Positions 5,508 through 8,119 of a DNA stretch of 8,119 bases are shown piece after piece. Numbering within the stretch: the first letter of the stretch is position 1; the number at the start of each line of letters is the position of its first letter. The stretch covers positions 1 through 8,119 of the forward strand of contig JAQBZS010000284.1 in the NCBI GenBank assembly GCA_027622115.1, read 5' to 3'. The stretch is from Planctomycetota bacterium. Its GTDB lineage: Bacteria > Planctomycetota > Planctomycetia > Planctomycetales > Planctomycetaceae. Below the pieces are notes generated by a model, which worked only from the letters and a program-made list of their open reading frames with translations, was not told where the DNA came from and did not search any database. A program made the translations under genes and the position numbers.

Positions 5508-8105
5508 ATGAGTGACAATCCCTTCAATATTGACGACCCCAAGCTCACCGCGTTTGTGCTGGGCGAAATGGACGAGGCGGAACGAGCCGAATTTCAAGAG
5601 CAGCTTGACGCCAATGGCGGCTTGAAGTCCGCAGTGGACGAGTTGCGAGAATTCACGGATCTACTCGGGAATTCCTTGACCGGCGAAGCCGCTCCGACAC
5701 TGACTCGCGAACAACGCCAACAGATTCGATCGGCGGCTCAATCCGGTGCATCGACCCCGGATGCACAGACACTTGCGGCGGACGCCGAATCCGAGCAACC
5801 GGTTGCCGCAGCCGATCGTCCTGCAACGGAGACAGTTGTGGTCGCCCGCCAACGGAGTTCCGAATCGCGGGGAACGTGGGTTGCGGGATTGGTGGCGGCG
5901 GCTCTGCTGATTGGGCTGGGATGTTGGGCGCTGTTGAGCGCCGTTCCGCAAACGGAGGAGTTGGACGTAGCGTTCGTACCGGATCAAAAAACGATGGCGA
6001 CGCCTTTGCACTCTGCATCGAAATTAGGAGACGCCAAGACGTCGCAAATTCTCGATGAGTATTCGACCGTCGCGGCTTCGCTTGCTGCGAATGACGATCG
6101 AGCGGCAGCCGATGGTCGCATCGAACTTTCGAAGGCGTTGGCTACGGAATCGTTCAAAAACCCCGAAAGCGAATCACTACAGGCCGCCAGCCAACTCGAG
6201 GGTCGGAGTGGCGGAGAACTTGGTGGGCGAGGTGTTGCAGCGCCTGGTGGTCCGTCGGAAGCCGGTTTTTCAGGCAAAGCTGGCGGATATGCGCCCGGTC
6301 GCGACGAATTCGCACGTCCGCCCGCGAATCGAGCATCAGGACTTCTCCCGCATCCCACCGCGCCTTCGCCGACGTCGGCATCAGATCCCTCCGGACGAGC
6401 CCGCTCGAATCGACCTAAAGATGCTCTGGCACTGGACGCGTTCGGCCTAAAACTTGCGAGCCCATCAAAGCCGACGTCTCGTACAAAAGCGGAACCTGAA
6501 CCTGCACCTGCACCTGCACCTGCACCTGCTCGTGCCCTGCGTCCGGGTCAGTCGCAACAGTCCGCTCCTGCGGATGGGAAACCGGCAAGTCCGTTCAGCG
6601 AAGCACCCGCAATTGAAGCCGAGTCTGTCTTGGAGCGGAAGGAGAAGGTGGCGACCAAACAACCGGAAGAGGGCGGCGAATCTTATCAGCAGATCATCGA
6701 GAATCCCTTCGTCATCCCGAACTCCGTCGAGACGTCGCGTTCCACGTTTTCAATCGATGTCGACACGGGCTCGTATTCGAACGTTCGCCGCTTCTTGACG
6801 AACAATCAGTTGCCGCCGACGAATGCGGTCCGCGGGGAAGAGATGATCAACTACTTCCACTACGACTATCCCAACCCGGAAGACGGTCGCCCATTTTCGG
6901 TCAACATCGAAGCCGGCACGTGCCCGTGGAACGCCGAACATCAGTTGGTGCGAATTGGTCTCAAGGGCCGCGAGATTCCCAAAGAAGACCGTCCGCCGAG
7001 CAACTTGGTGTTTCTAATCGACACGTCGGGCTCGATGCGTGATCCGTTGAAGCTGCCGTTGGTGCAAACTGCCCTCGGTTTATTGGTCGACAACATGACC
7101 GAGGACGACCGCATTGCCATCGTGACGTATTCGGGAAAAGCCGGCTTGATGCTGCAATCCACATCAGGCGAGCACCGAGAGTCGATTCGCGCCGCCATCA
7201 GTCAACTGCAGGCGAGCGGTTCGACCAATGGCGGAGAAGGCATCCAGATGGCGTATCGCACGGCCATCGGAAACTTTTACGAAGGCGGTACCAACCGGGT
7301 CATCCTCTGCACGGACGGCGACTTCAACGTCGGGATCGACGACCATAATGAACTCATCAAACTGATCGAAGAGAAGCGCAAGAGCAACGTGTTCCTGTCG
7401 GTCTGCGGCTTCGGAGCGGGAAATCTCAAGGAGAAGAAGCTGGAGCAGATCGCCAACAAAGGCAACGGCACGTATTCGTACATCGACAGCAAGCGTGAAG
7501 CGGACAAGGTCTTCGTCAAGGAAATGACGGGTACGCTCTACACGATCGCCAAGGACGTGAAGATTCAAGTCGATTTCAACCCGTCGAAAGTCGGCGCCTA
7601 CCGCTTGGTGGGTTACGAAAATCGCCGGCTGGAGAATCGCGACTTCAACGATGACACGAAGGACGCGGGCGAAATCGGCGCTGGACACCGAGTCACCGCG
7701 CTGTACGAAATCGTGCCGCCTAAGGCCGTCGCCAAACTCAAGGCCGCGACGGAGGACGTCGCCGATCCACCCAAATACTTCAAGAAGCAAGAAGGAAAAG
7801 TGGTCGACAGCAATGAACTACTGACCGTCCGCTTGCGGTTCAAGCAGCCTGATGGCGATCAAAGCGCGTTGATCGAGCAACCGTTGGTGGATGTGAAGAA
7901 GCTGGGCATGACCTCGTCGGAATTCGACTGGGCGGTCTCCGTGGCGGCGTTCGGACTGCTTCTTCGAGACTCTCAGTACAAGGGCCAAGCCTCCTTCGAT
8001 TTGATCACCGAGTTGGCCGCCGGCGCGAAGGGCAAGGACGAATCCGGTCGACGGCAGGAATTCATCGACCTCGTCGCAAGGGCCCGCAAGCTGCTCGGGA
8101 AGTGA
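5508..8105 (+). CDS. Membrane protein with anti-sigma-like N-terminus and YfbK-type von Willebrand A ectodomain
   Basis: The 865-residue product has five parts. Residues 1-75 (DDPKLTAFVLGEMDEAERAE) match the short helical head found on planctomycete anti-sigma-like proteins; there is no HxxxCxxC zinc motif. Residues 124-146 form one membrane helix (WVAGLVAAALLIGLGCWALL). Residues about 150-390 are a low-complexity Ala/Pro/Ser/Gly tether, including EPEPAPAPAPAPA (329-341). Residues about 398-495 are the VWA-associated N-terminal domain (ENPF, STFSIDVDTGSYSNVRRFL). Residues about 497-680 are a VWA domain with a complete metal site: D505-T-S507-G-S509, T573 (GSTNGG) and D603 (CTDGDFN). Residues about 690-862 are the YfbK-type C-terminal domain (VGAYRLVGYENRRL). 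The expected topology is head in the cytoplasm, VWA outside. The likely role is to bind the adjacent sigma factor and release it in response to a signal at the VWA part; this is inference from gene order and the head domain. VWA domains bind proteins through a divalent metal. The ligand is unknown. Confidence 0.95.
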   Translation: MSDNPFNIDDPKLTAFVLGEMDEAERAEFQEQLDANGGLKSAVDELREFTDLLGNSLTGEAAPTLTREQRQQIRSAAQSGASTPDAQTLAADAESEQPVAAADRPATETVVVARQRSSESRGTWVAGLVAAALLIGLGCWALLSAVPQTEELDVAFVPDQKTMATPLHSASKLGDAKTSQILDEYSTVAASLAANDDRAAADGRIELSKALATESFKNPESESLQAASQLEGRSGGELGGRGVAAPGGPSEAGFSGKAGGYAPGRDEFARPPANRASGLLPHPTAPSPTSASDPSGRARSNRPKDALALDAFGLKLASPSKPTSRTKAEPEPAPAPAPAPARALRPGQSQQSAPADGKPASPFSEAPAIEAESVLERKEKVATKQPEEGGESYQQIIENPFVIPNSVETSRSTFSIDVDTGSYSNVRRFLTNNQLPPTNAVRGEEMINYFHYDYPNPEDGRPFSVNIEAGTCPWNAEHQLVRIGLKGREIPKEDRPPSNLVFLIDTSGSMRDPLKLPLVQTALGLLVDNMTEDDRIAIVTYSGKAGLMLQSTSGEHRESIRAAISQLQASGSTNGGEGIQMAYRTAIGNFYEGGTNRVILCTDGDFNVGIDDHNELIKLIEEKRKSNVFLSVCGFGAGNLKEKKLEQIANKGNGTYSYIDSKREADKVFVKEMTGTLYTIAKDVKIQVDFNPSKVGAYRLVGYENRRLENRDFNDDTKDAGEIGAGHRVTALYEIVPPKAVAKLKAATEDVADPPKYFKKQEGKVVDSNELLTVRLRFKQPDGDQSALIEQPLVDVKKLGMTSSEFDWAVSVAAFGLLLRDSQYKGQASFDLITELAAGAKGKDESGRRQEFIDLVARARKLLGK
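6495..6530 (+). repeat. Hexanucleotide tandem repeat CCTGCA inside the VWA gene
   Basis: Four perfect CCTGCA units (6501-6524) are flanked by a CCTGAA variant (6495-6500) and a CCTGCT variant (6525-6530). Because the unit is 6 bases, gain or loss of copies keeps the frame and changes the number of Pro-Ala pairs in the tether by one per unit. Confidence 0.9.
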
Positions 8106-8119
8106 TCCAGCGGGCATTC

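Noticed and set aside
7164..7790. Minus-strand frame of 208 codons
   Set aside because: It is antisense to the VWA domain, which has an intact MIDAS on the plus strand.

Overview
The window looks like chromosomal DNA from a planctomycete or close PVC-superphylum relative. The reasons are family-level. One gene encodes a very large secreted fusion of a carbohydrate-binding-like (NPCBM) domain, a 'membrane-bound dehydrogenase' beta-propeller, alpha-helical repeats and a C-terminal PVC-type CxxCH heme domain. Another encodes a membrane protein joining an anti-sigma-like head to a YfbK-type von Willebrand A ectodomain, directly behind an ECF sigma factor. The DNA is moderately GC-rich, with long antisense shadow frames. 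I see no insertion sequence, CRISPR array, tRNA or rRNA.

Layout: (1) Positions 1-735, minus strand, hold a gene cut by the left edge. It encodes a protein with three Cys4 zinc-ribbon-like modules followed by a STAS (anti-sigma-factor-antagonist type) domain. (2) Positions 736-1064 form a divergent, non-coding spacer. (3) Positions 1065-4568, plus strand, hold the 1167-residue exported dehydrogenase/cytochrome fusion. (4) Positions 4569-4892 are a 324-base gap with two hairpin-forming palindromes and no convincing gene. (5) Positions 4893-5414, plus, hold an ECF sigma-70-type factor. (6) Positions 5415-5507 are a short spacer with a 10-base direct repeat and a weak terminator-like site. (7) Positions 5508-8105, plus, hold an 865-residue single-pass membrane protein with an N-terminal anti-sigma-like domain, an Ala/Pro-rich tether and a VWA module with an intact MIDAS motif.

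How the genes may work together: the sigma factor and the VWA membrane protein form a natural regulatory pair. The cytoplasmic head of the membrane protein would hold the sigma factor, and the extracytoplasmic VWA part would sense a ligand or mechanical or protein-contact signal. The dehydrogenase gene is separated from this pair by more than 300 bases and is probably its own transcription unit; a functional link is unproven. The zinc-ribbon/STAS protein is a further regulatory-type gene, transcribed divergently. The most interesting candidate for an under-described system is the sigma factor plus anti-sigma/VWA receptor pair. Second is the zinc-ribbon/STAS fusion, whose usual phospho-serine position appears to be replaced.
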